Source of the DNA: Larus michahellis
Lineage: Eukaryota; Chordata; Aves; Charadriiformes; Laridae
Assembly: GCF_964199755.1 (NCBI RefSeq)
Contig: NC_133906.1
Span: forward strand, 1,798,001 to 1,862,000
Reading direction: 5' to 3'
Length of the DNA stretch: 64,000 bases
The notes below the pieces were generated by a model, which searched no databases, was not told where the DNA came from, and saw only the letters and a program-made list of their open reading frames with translations. Within the stretch, counting starts at the first letter, position 1; each line of letters opens with the position of its first letter. Both the position numbers and the translations under genes were made by a program. Of the stretch, positions 47,401-59,361 are shown piece by piece.

Positions 47401-49830
47401 GAAAGGGAATAAAAGAGTTCAAATCCTTCTGAAAGCCAGTTTTGCCATAAAACAAAGTAAGGTCAAGGGGCCGGCACAGGAGATCCAGTTTGTAGGAACG
47501 AAAAGGCAAGATGGACACCATCAGATCCCAATGGATGTGATCAACAAAATAACAACTATATCTCCACTGACTAGCAAAAAGGAAACACAAACTTTCTTAG
47601 GCATTGTATGTTTTTGGAGGATGCATATCCCAAATTACAATCTGATTGTAAGGCCTCCATATCAAGTGACCTGGAAGAAAAATTATTTTAAATGGGGCCC
47701 TGAGCAATGGCAAGACTTTAAACAAACTAAATAGGTAGTAGTTCATGCAGTAGCCCTGGGGCCAGTCCAGGCAGGGCAAGATGTTAAAAATGTGCTCTAC
47801 ACTGCAGCCATCAAGAATGATCCTACCTGGAGACTCTGTCAGAAAGCACCGGAGGATACTCAAGGTCAGCCCCTAGAGTTTTGGGGTTGGGGATACAGAG
47901 GATCTGAGGCCCACTAAGCTCCAACTGAAGAGATACTGACAGCATATGAAGTGGTTCAAGCTGCTTCAGGAGTGGTTGATACCGAAGTACAGCTGCTCTT
48001 AGCACCTCGACTGCCAGTGCTGAGATGAATGTTCAAAGAAAGGGTCCCCTCTGCACATCAAGCAACTGATGCTACATGGAGTAAGTGGGTCACAATGATC
48101 ACACAGTGAGCTAGGATGGGAAACCCCAGTTGCCCAGGAATTCTGGAAGTGATCATGGACTGGGCAGAAGGCAAAGATTTTGGAATATCACCAGAGGAGG
48201 AGGTGACGCATGTGGAAGAGGCCCTACCATATAATAAACTATCAGAAAATGAGGAGAAATATGGGCCCTGTTGTATTGTAGGAAAACATCAAAGGTGGAA
48301 GGCTGCTGTGTGGAGTCCTACATGACAAGTTGCAGAAGCCACTGAACGACAAGATAAATCAAGCCATTTTGCAGAGGTAAAAGCCATCCAGCTGGCTTTA
48401 GACATTGCTGAACAAGAAAAATGGACAGTACTTTACCTCTATAGTGAGTAATGGATAGTGGCAAATGCTCTGGGCGGGTGGGCTTTACAGCAATGGAAGC
48501 AGAGCAACTGGCAGCACACTGACAAACCCGTTTGGGCTGCTGCACTGTGGCAAGATATTGCTGCCCAGATAGAGAATCTGGTCATAAAAGTACCTCTTCT
48601 TTGATGGTCTGACCTATGAATAATTCAGTCTTATGTTGCCAGTCCAGATCCACCTGAGCCACTTTAATCTTAGCAGCCTGAGGTACTTGCTTGTTGTTTT
48701 GATGTTCCCCAGTGGCCCGACTCTTGGGTGAGTATCTATGTGAGGACGATGGCTGAAATATAATTATGGGGAGGCCTGGTGGATTGATTATATCACACTC
48801 CCACAAACTGGCCTAGGTAAGTGCCATGTGCTTACAATGATGAGATGGCTGGAAACATACCCTGTGCCCCATGCCACCTCCCAGAACACTATCCTGGGCC
48901 TTGAAAAGCAAGTCTTATGGTGACATGGCACCCCAGAGAGAATTGAGTCAGACAACAGGACTCATTTCCAAAACAACCTCATAGACACCTGGGCCAAAGA
49001 GCATGGAATTGACTGGGTATATCACATCCCCTATCATGCACCAGCCTCTGGGAAGATTGAAAGATACAGTGGACTGCTAAAACCTACACTGAGAGCAATG
49101 GGTGGTGGGACCTTAAAACACTGGGATACACGTTTAGCAAAAGCTACCTGGTTATTTAACACCAAGGCATCTACCAATGGAGCTGGCCCTGCCCAGTCAA
49201 AACTTCCATGTACTGTAGAAGGGGATAAAGTCCCCATGGTGTACATGAAGCATATGTTCGGGAAGACACTCTGGGTTAGTCCCTCCTCAGGCAAAGGCAA
49301 ACCCATCCACAGTGTTGCTTTTGCTCAAGGACCTGGGTGTACTTGGTGATGCAAAAGGATAAGGAGGTTTAATGTATACCTCATGGGGATTTGATTTTGG
49401 GTGAGAATAGCCAATAAAACAAATTGTATGATGTTGATTGCCAAATAACCCTGCCACTGTATGTCATCACTATGACAATTACTATGTGCTATATCAATGG
49501 AACTATTTTAAGAATCACCGTAACTAATGATGCGTGGACTTTGATGAAACTGAATATAGAGCAGCGGTGATGGGACCAGAACGGGCTTCAGCAATTGGTG
49601 CCCAGCAACTTCCTCGAGATCAACATCTTCAACCCAGAGACGGTGGGCACAGGCTGCACCAGATACACCAGCCACAAGCTCCGAAGTCAGCATGTAACTG
49701 TCCAGCACCACACACCTTCTCTCCTGCCCTAAGAGACCGTGATAACAGATGGAGCCCAAAGTAATAGATTAAATGAACTCAATGGATATTTCAGAGAGAT
49801 TGCCCATAGACTAAGATGATATCTGCATGT

Positions 49831-49870
49831 ACATATATATAAATATATATATAAATATATATATATATAA
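49831..49870. repeat. AT-rich microsatellite
   Basis: A run of (TA)n with AAATA interruptions inside the 3' part of the provirus. Confidence 0.85.
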
Positions 49871-49946
49871 AACAGGGAAAAGTGGTTAATTGGAAAGTGT
49901 TAAGATCTGGGCATGATATAGATGGTATAGGATAAGGGCTGAATAA

Positions 49947-50404
49947 TGTCCTGTTTCTGGCAGGGATAGGGTTAATTTTCACAAGGAGCTTGGATGGGAC
50001 AGAGGCAGTTTGGCCGACCCAAACTGGCCAAATGGGTATTCAATGACAAGTGAGTCATGCTCAGTATATAGCTGGGGGAGCTGGTGGCAGAAGGTGGGGG
50101 GGGGGTTGGGCGGGAAGAGGGACGGGCAGTAGGAGGGGGAGAGGGGGCTTCTCAGAGTGGGCTGGTCTTTGGGTTCCAGTTGGTGAGCGGTGGTACATTA
50201 ATCATGTTTTGTATATTCCTCTATCAGTATTATTGTTGGTTGTTTTTCTTATTCCTTTGCTGTTCTGTTAAACTGCCTTTATCTCAACCCACGTGTTTTG
50301 CCTTTTTCTTCCAATTCTCCACCTATCCCGCTCCTGGGTGTGTGTCTGCGTGTGAGCAAAAGACCATGTGGTTCTTTGTTGCCAGCTGGGGCTAAACCAC
50401 AACA
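49947..50404 (+). repeat. Right LTR of the ERV-L provirus
   Basis: Begins TGTCCTGTTTCTGGCAGGGA and ends GGGGCTAAACCACAACA. The start and end resemble the four solo LTRs, so all belong to related ERV-L families. A TCAGTATATAG motif lies near 50061. Confidence 0.82.
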
Positions 50405-50571
50405 GTGTGTCTGATGCAGTTCATAACAAGATGGTTTATTTTGTTTTTTACACTACGGGAGGGCAAGGCTGTTTCCTGTATTGGAGGGCCTGAACACATT
50501 GATGAGCTTTCCCAAAGGGCTCATCGGAGGTGCCCTTTAGGAAGTATAACTTCTTAAGCCAGGTGTTGCAT
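50405..50571. other. Remaining host spacer right of the provirus
   Basis: Starts GTGTCTGATGCAGTTCATAA and matches 3345-3497 of unit 1, so the unit upstream of the gamma-A gene is related to the units upstream of beta genes 1 and 3. Confidence 0.7.
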
Positions 50572-51616
50572 TAAAAAGGTCTTAGTTTTGTCACAGAAAC
50601 AAGGCCCTGCCAAGGGCCTTCACTGAAACAATTCTGTTTCAGAGCCAATGGCTCTGACTAAGACAGTTTAACATTTGCCCATTTCAGAGACCTGCCAAGG
50701 GCTTTTACTGAAATAGCATGACAAAGCTGAAAAGATAAATATTTCCTGCTTCGGAGCCCTGCTAAGGACTTCCACTGAGGCAGTTTCACAAAGTTGAAAA
50801 GATAAAATGATTTATTGAAGCAACAGATATAATAGTTTCTGAATTGCTGTTGATAAATGCACTAGCTGCAATAGCGCTAATATACTATAATAATGATAGC
50901 AAAATAAATTGATAAATGAATAAATGTTATCACAGGTGTTCTTCACCAAGAGGTGAAGGTGCAATGCTTACCAAGAAGGTGTCCCTGTTTTGGTAGAGGA
51001 AGAGGAACACAGCCCATTGACTGTCTCTTCTAGGTCTCAAGTTTCTTCTCCCTCGGAGAGATCTCTCTCTCCTGATACTCTCCTCAACATCCCTTACAGA
51101 ATCATAGAATGGTTTAGGTTGGAAGGGACTTTGAAGATCCCTAGTTCCAACCCCCCTGCAATGGGCAGGGACACCTCCCATTAGACTATAATACACCATA
51201 TCATATAACATATCAGACCATAATTTATATCCTAACCTTACCTGATCCCTTCCCTGGGGTGATGTTTTAGCATGATTTGGGTGGAGAGTTGGGTGCTATA
51301 GTCATATATGTTTAGTGTGTTCTTCTTTTAGCTCATTACCATACTTAGGGATGCCAACTTTAATATTTATTTAATGGATAATTAAGCAAAAAGTCTCACT
51401 CTGGGCACCGCGGGCTTCCAGATTCTGTGCTGAAGCTGTTTATCTGCCCATTCCTGCATTCACGAAATTTTGAGCCAAAACAGGACTGACCTGCTGCCAC
51501 AAGACTCCCTTCTTCAACTGTTCTTTACACTGACCTCTCAGCTCTTCCCCACAAGGTTTGCATAGGAGATAAACAGTCATTAGCGTTGTTATCCTCTTAC
51601 ATATTAAATTCCCATA
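50572..51616. mobile_element. LTR-like insertion of about 1.05 kb, family unknown
   Basis: In units 1 and 3 the flanks are continuous (GGCCAGGTAATAGAC at about 3491-3505), while here about 1.05 kb separates CCAGG from AGGTAATAG. This is a clean filled/empty pair. The insert starts TGTTGCATTAAAAAGG. It contains three imperfect copies of a segment starting CCTGCCAAGGGC and running into TTCACTGA (about 50611, 50690, 50757), the last two ending in GAAAAGATAAA. A CR1 3' end lies inside it at 51098-51184. No coding parts were seen. A solo LTR of an unassigned family is the best guess. Confidence 0.55.
51098..51184 (-). mobile_element. Very short CR1 3' end, minus strand
   Basis: AGAATCATAGAATGGTTTAG followed by GTTGGAAGGGACTTTGAAGA, then ATGGGCAGGGACACCTCCCA. 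This is the typical reverse complement of a CR1 terminus. Confidence 0.8.
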
Positions 51617-53660
51617 TCAGGTAATAGACAGCCCTAGCAGAGGGGATGTGTTTCTGGACCTCTCGGTCACCAGCGCAAGTGAGCTAATCATAGATATCAA
51701 GATTGAAGGCAGACTAGGCTGCAGTGACCATGCACTGGTGGAGTTCTCAGTCCTGAGGGATATGGGACAGGTGAAGGGTAAAGTCAGGACCCTGAATTTT
51801 AAGAAAGCAAAATTCCAGCTGTTCAAGTCAAAGAGACACCCGGGGAAACTGTCTTCAGGGACAAGGGAGCAGGGAAAAGGAAGGTCAAAGAAAGCGTACC
51901 TCCCCTGATGAACGCAACTAGCAAACTGGTAGCAACAGGCAAGGAGAAGGGTGAGGTACTCAAGAAATTTTAGCCTCCATCTTCACTAGCAATCTCTCAT
52001 CCCACACCTCTCGAGTGGATGGGCCTCAAGGCAGGGACAGAGGGAGCAAAGCCACTCTGAATGTAATAAGAAGATCAGGTTCGAGACCACCTGAACATAT
52101 GTAAGAGAACCTGAGCATATGTAAGTCCATGGGACCTGATGAGATGCTTCCCCGAGTCCTGAGGGAATTGGCTGGTGTAGTTGCCAAGCCAGTCTCCATG
52201 ACACTTCAAAAGTCATGGCAGTCAGGTGAAATCCTTGGTGACTGGAAAAGGGGAAACATTGCACCCATTTTAAAAAAAGGTAGAAAGGATGACCCAGGGA
52301 ACTACCAACCTGTCAGCCTCCCCTCTATGACTGGCAAGATGATGAAACAGATCCTCCTAGAAGCTATGCTAAGGCACATGGAGGACAGAGAGGTACTTCG
52401 AGACAGCTAGCATGGCTTCACCAAGGTCAAGTCTTACCTGACCAACCTAGTGGCTTCTAGGACAGATTGACTACATCAGTGGGCAACGGAAGAGCTATGG
52501 ATGTCATCTATCTGGACTTCTGTAAGGCCTTTGACATGGTCCCTAGCAGAATCCTTCTCTAAATTGGAGACACATGGGTATGATGGATGGACTATTCAGT
52601 GAATAAGAATTGGCTGGATGGTTGCACCCAGAGGGTTGTGGTCAATGGCTCAATGTCCAGAAGGAGATCAGTCAAAAGAGGTGCTCTCAGGGGTCCATAT
52701 GTGCACCAGTACTATTTAATATGTTCATCAATGACATAGTTGGATTGAGTGCTCCTTCAGCACATTTGCAGATGGCACCAAGCTGAGTGGTGAGGTTAAC
52801 ATGCCTAAGGGATGAGATGCCATTCAGAAGGACATGGAGAAGGTCAAGAAGTGGGCCCATGTGAACCTCATGAGGTTCAACAAGGCCAAATGCAAAGTCC
52901 TTCATCTGCGTTGGGGCAACCCTCAGTATCAATACAGACTGGGGGAAGAAGGGATCAGGAGCAGCCCTGTGGAGAAGGACTTGGGGGTACTGGTGGATGA
53001 AAAAATGGACATGAGCTGACAATGTGCGCTTGCAGCCAAGAAAGCCAGCTGTACCCTGGGATGCATCAAAAGAAACATGGCTGAGGGAGGGGATTCTGCC
53101 TCTCTGCTCCACTCTCCTGAGACCCCTCCTGGAGTGCCACATCCAGTTCTAGAGTCCTCAGTACAAGAAAGACATGGACCTATTGGATCAGGTCCAGAGG
53201 AGGACCAGGAAGATGGAAGACCAGGAAGACCAGTGGGACGGAACACCTCTGCTATGAGAACAGGCTGAGAGTGTTGGGATTGTTCAGCCTGGAGAAGAGA
53301 AGGCTCCAGGAAGACCTTATTGTGGCCTTTCAGTACTTAAAGAGGGCTTACAAGGAAGATGGAGACAGACTTTTTAATAGGGCCTGTAGTGATAGGGTGG
53401 AGGGGTAATGGTTTTAAACTAGAAGAGGGTAGATTCTGATCAGATATAAGGAAGAAATTTTTTATGACATGAGTGGTGAAACTCTGGAACAGGTTGCCCA
53501 GAGAGGTGGTAGATGCCCCATCCCTTGTAACATTCAAGGTCAGGCTGGACGGAGCTCTGAGTCATTTAATCTAGTTAAGGATATCCCTGCTTATTGCAGG
53601 GGGTGGACAAAATGATCTTTAAAGGTCCCTTCCAACCCAAACTATTCTATCATTCTATGA
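51617..53660 (+). mobile_element. Long CR1 LINE, plus strand
   Basis: Follows CR1 ORF2 from the endonuclease end (VFLDLSVTSASELIIDIKIE) through the RT domain ([44 protein letters not shown]-type motifs) to the 3' end (ATTCTATCATTCTATGACTC). It is broken. It shares its left junction with 3498 and 21778, so all three are copies of one insertion and this is the most complete. Confidence 0.88.
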
Positions 53661-53825
53661 CTCTGTGAAGCCATGCGGTGGGCAGGACTTGTCAGAGATA
53701 CTATCCCGAATGCATACATGTAAGGAGTGTTAACAGGGATGATCGCAAGCGCGGGGCTGCAGCAGACGCTGCTCGCTGAGCAGGAGTGGAAGAGCCCGAG
53801 CGCTGCAGTGTCTGTCTGCCGCTGC

Positions 53826-53850
53826 GAGTGTCGCTGTTGGCTCACGCTGA
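53826..53850 (+). promoter_or_regulatory. CSE/CTCF element of the gamma-A exon
   Basis: GAGTGTCGCTGTTGGCTCAC shares the core TGTCGCTGTTGGC with 59118-59143. It lies about 225 bp before ATG 54055, the usual CSE distance. The core carries the CGCT box and a CTCF-like CTGTTGGC. Confidence 0.7.
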
Positions 53851-54054
53851 GCCGAAAGGCGGGCGGCGGAACAAGGGCAAGCGGCGAGTGAGCAGCGGGG
53901 CTGCAAAGTGCGAGTCCGAAGCAGCACGGGGGGAGCGATCAGAATCGGGCTGCTCGGGGGAAGGTGCGGCGGGAAGAGCGCGGCGGCAGCGGTGACCCGC
54001 AGGTCGGCACCGGCGGTCGGAGGGACGAGCGGGCAGCTGGTGCCGGGCTTTGCA

Positions 54055-56481
54055 ATGGCGGAGAGAGGAGGACGCCGGGGCTGGTGGGGACGAGCCCTGT
54101 TGTGGTGCGTCCTGGTGGCGGCGTGGGAGGCGGCGTGGGGGCAGCTGCGCTACTCGGTTCCCGAGGAGATGCCGAAGGGCTCGTTCGTGGGCGACGTGGC
54201 CAAGGACCTGACGCTGAAGCTGCCGGCGCTCCGCGCCCGCGAAGCCCGCGTTTTTGACACCGGTAGGACGCAGTACTTCGTTTTCGACTTGCAAAACGGC
54301 CACTTATCGATGAAGGAAAGGGTGGACAGAGAGAAGATATGCGCAGCTGTTGCTAAATGCGTTCTAAATTTTGAGATTCTTGTTAAAAATCCAGTGAACC
54401 TTTACAGAGGGGAGGTAGAAATACTGGATATTAATGATAATTCGCCGACTTTCCCCGAAAGGAACAGCGTCTTGGAAATCAGCGAATATACTGCACCTGG
54501 CACGCGTTTCCCATTGGAGAAAGCTCAAGATCCCGACATAGGAGTGAACTCTCTACAGAATTACGAGTGTACCGAGAGCACCTATTTCACCTTGGACGTG
54601 AAAAACGGAGACGACGGTATGAAATATCCGGAATTAATATTGGTGAAATCTTTGGATCGGGAACAGCAGGCTGCTCATAATTTAATCCTGACAGCCACGG
54701 ACAGAGGGACTCCTGTGAAATCGGGATCGACAACAATCAAAATAATTGTGTTAGATGGAAATGACAATGCTCCGGAATTTACTCAGCCCGTTTATAAGGT
54801 GACCGTGAGAGAAGACGTGGCCGTGGGAAGCCGGCTGTTACAGGTGTCAGCGACTGACAGAGACGAGGGGCCAAACGCCGAGGTGAAGTACTCGTTCTTT
54901 AAAATCCCGGAGAAGTTCGACAAGACTTTTAAACTAGATCCGGAAAGCGGAGAAATTGAGATAACACAGAAGCTGAATTTCGAGGAACAGGAGTTTTACG
55001 AATTGGACGTGCAGGCTCGGGACACGGGCGGACTCTCGTCCCACAGCAAAGTTCTCATCACGGTCGCTGATGTGAACAACCATGTCCCTGAGATTGTGAT
55101 TATGTCCGTGCTCAGTCCGGTCCCGGAAGATACACCGCTGGGGACAGTCATTGCAATTTTCAGCGTTCAAGACCGGGACTCGGGAGCGAACGGCGAGGTG
55201 AGGTGCAGCATCGGCGGACGCCTCCCGTTCCGTCTGGAGAAGACCTTTGAGGACTACTACCGCGTGGTGACTGCCGAGGTGCTGGACCGTGAGGCGGTGT
55301 CGGAGTACAACGTGACGGTGCGGGCGTCGGACGGCGGTTCGCCGCCGCTGTGGAGCAGCGCGGTGCTGTCGCTGCGGGTGCTGGACGTGAACGACAACGC
55401 GCCGGTGTTCGCGGAGGCGCGGTACAGCGCGCGGGTGGCCGAGAACAACGCGGCGGGCGCGCTGGTGCTGACGGTGCGGGCGGCGGACGCGGACTGGGGT
55501 CAGAACGCGCGCGTGCGGTACCGGCTGTGGGAGGGGCGCGTGCGGGGCGCGCCGCTGTCGTCGTACGTGTCGGTGCACGCGGAGACGGGCGCGCTGTACG
55601 CGCTGCGCTCCTTCGACTACGAGGAGGTGCGCGAGGTGGGGCTGTGGGTGCGGGCGGAGGACGGCGGCGCGCCGTCGCTGAGCAGCAACGTGTCGGTGCG
55701 CCTGGTGATCGTGGACGAGAACGACAACGCGCCGCAGGTGCTGTACCCGCCGCCGGCGTCGGGCGCGGGCTGGGCGGGCGTGGAGCTGGCGCCGCGGTCG
55801 GCGGAGCCCGGGGCGCTGGTGGCCAAGGTGGTGGCGGTGGACGCGGACGCGGGGCAGAACGCGTGGCTGTCGTACGAGCTGGCGAAGGCGACGGAGCCGG
55901 CGCTGTTCCGCGTGGGGCTGCACAGCGGCGAGGTGCGCACGGCGCGGGTGCCGCTGTCCCGCGACGCGGCGCGGCAGAGCCTGGTGGTGGTGGTGAAGGA
56001 CCACGGGCGTCCGGCGCTGTCGGCCACGGCCACGCTGACGGTGGTGCTGGCCGAGGGCGTGGGCGAGCTGCTGTCGGAGCTGGGCAGCGCGGCGGCGGCG
56101 GCGGGCGAGCCGCCCGTCAGCCTGACGCGCTGGCTGGTGCTGGCCGTGGCGGCCGTGTCCTGCCTCTTCCTCGCCTTCCTGCTGCTGCTGCTGGCGCTGC
56201 GCCTGCGGCGCTGGCGCCGCTCGCAGCTGCTGGCGGCGGGCAGCGGCGCCTTGCGCGGCGTCCCGGCCTCGCACTTCGTGGGCATCGACGGCGTCCGCGC
56301 CTTCCTGCACTCCTACTCGCACGAGGTGTCGCTCACCGCCGACTCGCGCAAGAGCCAGCTCCGCTTCTCGGGCGGCAGCTGCTGCGACACCCTCCCGGCG
56401 CGCCCGCCAGCTGAGTCTTCAGGTGATTTCGTGCCTACGGGAGATCGAGTTACTGAAAATGATGGCCAAGTTTCCTTTCAG
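54055..56481 (+). CDS. PCDHGA: Protocadherin gamma subfamily A variable exon
   Basis: 809 residues from ATG to the splice donor. Signal peptide 1-29 (ends AAWG), EC1 from QLRYSVPEE with the CX5C pair CAAVAKC, linkers at 125 (DINDNSP), 234 (DGNDNAP), 339, 444 (DVNDNAP) and 554 (DENDNAP), membrane segment about 693-716, then a tail with HSYSHEVSLTADSRKSQL, the hallmark of gamma-A proteins. The exon ends in CAG with the frame complete (phase 0), for joining to the three gamma constant exons outside the window. The linker after EC3 reads DVNNHVP, lacking the usual DxNDN acidic residue. I chose ATG 54055 because a signal peptide follows directly and the CSE spacing fits. GC content rises sharply from about 55190 to the end. 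Confidence 0.93.
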
Positions 56482-56487
56482 GTACGT
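56480..56487 (+). other. Splice donor of the gamma-A exon
   Basis: AGGTACGT, with the intron starting at 56482. This matches the donor consensus closely, right after a complete Gln codon. Confidence 0.88.
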
Positions 56488-59117
56488 TAATTTATTTTCT
56501 TTTGTTTACGCAATGCTTAGGATTGTTAAGGTAGCCACAGACATTTCGAAGTGCATCGTTCGCAGTCTTGTAAATAACATTTTACGATGGTCACCAGTTT
56601 ATGAATGTCACCTCCTGAACACGTACTGAGTCTGCTGCCTGTGTTTTATGTGTCATGTTCTGTACCTGCTGGGCGGAGCTCGCCTTATCTAGCTGTCTCT
56701 AAGACTGGAAGGTTCTGTTGCATGTGCAGCTGCCCAAGGAAATTTCGGTTTCTAGGTCTTATGACACTTCCTTGATTTTTTTAAGTACTTTTTAATACCC
56801 AGTTCCCAGCATTTAGTTGCTATCCCCAGTATTAGCTCTCAATTGCTGGCAGAATTGGGCAACCTTGAACCTGAAAGCCAATAACTGAAGTCCCATGTTA
56901 CTTGGAAATCTACCTTCAACGAACGAATTAATCAGTCCCAAATAAAGACACTCAAATTTTACAAATAGGTTCGTATTACACGGTGAACCAATTCCTCTGA
57001 TATCCCATCGAGTTTTTTCCCACTGGTGGGCTTCATGGCTTAACCATTCGATACAAAAGTAATTGCCGGTTAGTGTACAGGCGAAATAGAATATATTTAC
57101 TAGACTACAGATGGAAAATATTTTAAAAGAAAGTACGATGCATCACAGTCTGTTTATCCTGCGTTTAATTTCGAAATGTGAGTTAATCTCAGACTACAAA
57201 ATATTTTACTTCTTGTTTTCTTTATAATATAAAACATTCTTTCCTGCCAAACACGCTATTCTGTTCTGAAAGCACATCTACCAAACAGGCTATCTTGGAA
57301 GCGGCCTGCCTTATTTCCTCCATTACTGACCTTTCATCAAGGACTGAACAGGCTTTTAGGACTTCAGGAATATAATTAATAAATAATATTACATTGCTGT
57401 ATTGTTTGTTATTCTGCTATTTATGCCGGTGATACTTTGTATCGTTGCATTTTCAAAAAAATCAACTAGTGGCACATAAAAATGACTGCTTTCAAACTGA
57501 GAGAAAATCATACTGTAAGATTCCCAGTGAAGGTCTGCACATGGTTTTTTTGTGCTGATCTTAGATCTTGCCAAAATATTGTGACTTTCTACTGGTGTAT
57601 ACTGTGTGTAGTGGGAATGTAAGCCGAGACATAATCTTCACATGAACTAACCTTGTGGTCGTTACCTCTTTCTGCTGCCACCCATCAGACACAAACTCAC
57701 ATGCATGTGGGAAGAACATGTTTCCCTTTCTGATGCAGGCTTGTTCTTAGCTGCGTCCTCCCGGGATTTCACTGTGCTGTGGCCCACAGTATCGGGTACA
57801 AGGGGGAAGAGAAAATCCTGGAACTAGGAGACATCAATCTCTGCTCGGAAACAGCGATTTGGAGGGTGCTTCGGTGTGTGAAGATACACGAAAATGTGTT
57901 TCTGGGTTGTGATATGCAATTCTCGCTATATAGGAGGTGAATTGACCCCATAAATAGCCACATCCTTCTCTTGTCCTCATATACAGATGCCCACATGATT
58001 GCTACCCTTTGATTCCTGAAACACTACAAATTCAAACCAGCTTCTCGTTCTGATAGGTTATTCATTTGTTACCGTGAGTTGTGTATAGGTGCAGCTGGAG
58101 GAAAAGACGTTATCCTCCACTGGATAAATGGCCAGCGTTAGCAGGAAAACATATTTTCTAACGACACCTTACTGAGAAGGGGAGGAGATCTTCACATTGG
58201 CGCCTACAGAGAGTCAGCATTGGTGTACGCACGAGAGCTGCTCCTCTAGGTAGGTCGTGTGGAGTGTTTTCTAACCGTTTCTTATCTTCTACATAAGGGG
58301 CTGTGGTGATATATCCCTCCTTCAGATCTTTTTTTTAATTTATTCTTCAAAATATGAGAGACAAGATTTTAATGTACAGGTGAGATACCACGGCTTTTCA
58401 TGAGGATGGGATCTATCTATTTTCTCTTGGCTTGTTCAAGCAACAGTAACGGCCGTCGACATTTGCCAGAAAAATGTTCTTAAGGTTCGAGACCCGCTGC
58501 AGCAACGGCCGGCTTAGAAATTGAGGCCGTGGTTTGTGAGAGACACAGACAAAAGAAATTCGGGATTGGATTGTATGGCACTGATACGGTGATGCTGGGT
58601 TTTGAATGTCGAAAGAGATGGGATCCAGTAGGCCTGGTGTGCCTGCTGTGGTTTTCTCAGTGGCTGGGATTCCCGGCTTTGCTTGTCCATCAGCGACCAC
58701 TGTTCGAAGTGGGAAAGCTGGGCGCTAAATCGGGATCGTACAACTATCGAAAATAAACCGACTATCTCCAAGCAGCGTCCATCCCGTCCTGCCGTTTCTC
58801 TCACAGTGGGCGGACAAGCCCGCGCCCTCACATTAGAGACCAGTAAGATCACTGTGGGGCAGAGATGGAGATCCTCTCCCACATCCACCAAGCAACGGGG
58901 GAGGGTTTTTCTTGCAGAATACTTGCAAATTTAAGAAATTCCTACAATGGGAATTCCTAGATGTACCGTTGCAGCACAGATACAAGTTTTCTGTTTGGCG
59001 CTACTGGTAACACCTGCGCTTTCCGGGCACGCGTGTGAGTACGAATTAAGGATGTGCACGGCAGGACCTTCGGGCTGTCGTCTTCCTCTCGGACGCTGCG
59101 GTTCTCAGGCACCGGCT
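56488..59117. other. Intergenic region between gamma-A and gamma-B exons, nothing seen
   Basis: About 2.6 kb, AT-rich to about 58900. I see no coding exon, no clear mobile element and no RNA gene. The end (58940-59117) becomes GC-rich as the next promoter starts. Confidence 0.55.
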
Positions 59118-59143
59118 CAGGGTGTCGCTGTTGGCCAAGGCGG
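59118..59143 (+). promoter_or_regulatory. CSE/CTCF element of the gamma-B exon
   Basis: Contains AGGGTGTCGCTGTTGGCCAA, about 235 bp before ATG 59362. It shares the CGCT core with 53826-53850 and flanking bases with the five beta-type promoters. Confidence 0.72.
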
Positions 59144-59361
59144 AGAAGCGGCTCCGCAGTCGTCTCCTCCACGGACCCTGCGCCCGCGCAGTGCCGGTCC
59201 GGGCAGAGCAGAGCAAAGAGAAGAGCAGGAACTGCCCAACTCAGCCGGTCCTCCGATCGGCAACAGGGATTTTATGTATTTATTTCTCTCAGGTACTGAT
59301 TCAGCTGCTCGGAAAACCCATTTTAAAATCGTCTGCAGGATACGCTTCATCAAAGCAGAGA

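Larger units (their letters stand above)
44108..50404 (+). mobile_element. Broken ERV-L (class III) provirus
   Basis: A fossil retroviral element in the same orientation as the genes. Parts: shortened left LTR (44108-44401), a primer-binding-site-like stretch after it (about 44409-44427), gag-like remnants (about 45030-46330), protease and reverse transcriptase (about 46500-47750), RNase H (about 48100-48560), integrase (about 48750-49400) and a right LTR (49947-50404). No env-like region was seen, as expected for ERV-L. Short runs such as VDYHGLNEV and SPTNKKET-like text identify the pol family. It is clearly broken, with more than ten interruptions. The two LTRs are well diverged, so it is old. 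Its left edge coincides with a loss of about 385 bp of the host spacer. Confidence 0.88.

Noticed and set aside
54934-56322. Open frame of 462 codons on the minus strand inside the gamma-A exon
   Set aside because: It is a mirror of the extreme GC content and codon bias of EC4-EC6. It reads Arg/Gln/His/Ala-rich text with no domain.
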